From: Rikenellaceae bacterium
GTDB lineage: Bacteria > Bacteroidota > Bacteroidia > Bacteroidales > UBA932
Direction of reading: 5' to 3'
Assembly (NCBI GenBank): GCA_900769385.1
Contig: CAAGGO010000144.1
Span: 1 to 7,110 of the forward strand
Length of the DNA: 7,110 nt
A program made the translations under genes and the position numbers. The notes under the pieces were generated by a model. It was not told the DNA's origin. It searched no databases and saw nothing but the letters and a program-made list of their open reading frames with translations. Positions 6,829 to 7,110 of this stretch are shown one piece after another. The stretch's first letter is position 1. Each line of letters starts with the position of its first letter.

Positions 6829-7110
6829 CTACTGTTTGTCTTTAAGTATTACATCGTGTGCTCCACCCTCAACAATTGAAGTTGAAGAAACAAGAGTAAT
6901 TTTGGCATTCTGCTGGAACTGAGGAATTGTTACAGAACCGCAGCTGCACATTGTTGAGATGATCTTTCCAAGGGTTACATCAAGATTGTCCTTCATCTTG
7001 CCTGCGTACGGAACATAGCTGTCAACACCCTCTTCAAATTTCATTCCGCCACCTTTGCCGCCCATATCATAGCGCTGCCAGTTACGGGCACGGCTTGACC
7101 CCTCGCCCCA
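6829..7110 (-). CDS. guaB: IMP dehydrogenase, C-terminal 94 residues (5' part outside window)
   Basis: The frame is open from the right edge and ends at a TAG at 6829-6831. IMP dehydrogenase oxidises IMP to XMP with NAD+ in the cytoplasm, the committed step of guanine nucleotide synthesis. The visible part starts with [15 protein letters not shown], the active-site flap holding the Arg-Tyr dyad (visible residues 13-14) that activates water in this family. It continues with [13 protein letters not shown], the STMCSCG segment and the C-terminal IVEGGAHDV, which carries the monovalent-cation ligands contributed by a neighbouring subunit. Only about the last fifth of the usual 490-residue protein is present. 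The catalytic cysteine loop and CBS domains lie beyond the edge. The gene has its own terminator and is probably not cotranscribed with the downstream peptidase gene. Confidence 0.97.
   Translation of the reverse strand, partial: WGEGSSRARNWQRYDMGGKGGGMKFEEGVDSYVPYAGKMKDNLDVTLGKIISTMCSCGSVTIPQFQQNAKITLVSSTSIVEGGAHDVILKDKQ

Overview
The window looks like chromosomal DNA of a Bacteroidales-type bacterium (phylum Bacteroidota). Four things point that way. The one clear promoter has the Bacteroidetes form (TTTG, 19 bp, TATATTTG) instead of -35/-10 boxes. Shine-Dalgarno sequences are mostly absent. The GuaB tail is of the Bacteroidetes kind. A lipoprotein chaperone, SurA and OstA-like gene run is present. 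I cannot name a genus. All seven genes lie on the minus strand, so transcription runs from the right edge to the left, and the longest gene-free stretch is only about 120 bases.

Right edge (6829-7110): the last 94 codons of guaB (IMP dehydrogenase), closed by a long hairpin terminator at 6775-6808. The terminator abuts the promoter of the next unit (6745-6775), so one run of four T residues serves both. Middle (4303-6705): a two-gene cell-wall peptide salvage module. It holds a lipoprotein NlpC/P60 gamma-D-glutamyl-diamino acid endopeptidase with two SH3-like domains, then a dipeptide (L-Ala-D/L-Glu) epimerase of the enolase superfamily with a Tat-like signal peptide. The first should release L-Ala-D-Glu from free stem peptides and the second should convert it to L-Ala-L-Glu. 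Both appear to be exported, unlike the cytoplasmic versions in Escherichia coli and Bacillus subtilis.

Left (1-4267): a 90-residue helical protein I cannot name, then three tightly packed envelope genes. These are a lipoprotein resembling the SurA chaperone without a recognisable catalytic PPIase domain, a SurA-like protein with two parvulin domains, and an OstA-like (LptA/LptD N-domain type) protein that runs off the left edge. The last three overlap by 20 and 30-50 bases, suggesting translational coupling. Together they look like a periplasmic pathway for outer-membrane protein folding and lipopolysaccharide transport.

No internal terminator was seen between the nlpC-type gene and the left edge, so all six genes downstream of guaB could be one operon driven from the 6745-6775 promoter. 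I see no mobile element, CRISPR array, tRNA or rRNA. The window is mostly conserved housekeeping DNA; the least explained parts are the small protein, the export of the peptide-salvage enzymes, and the linker inside the OstA-like protein.
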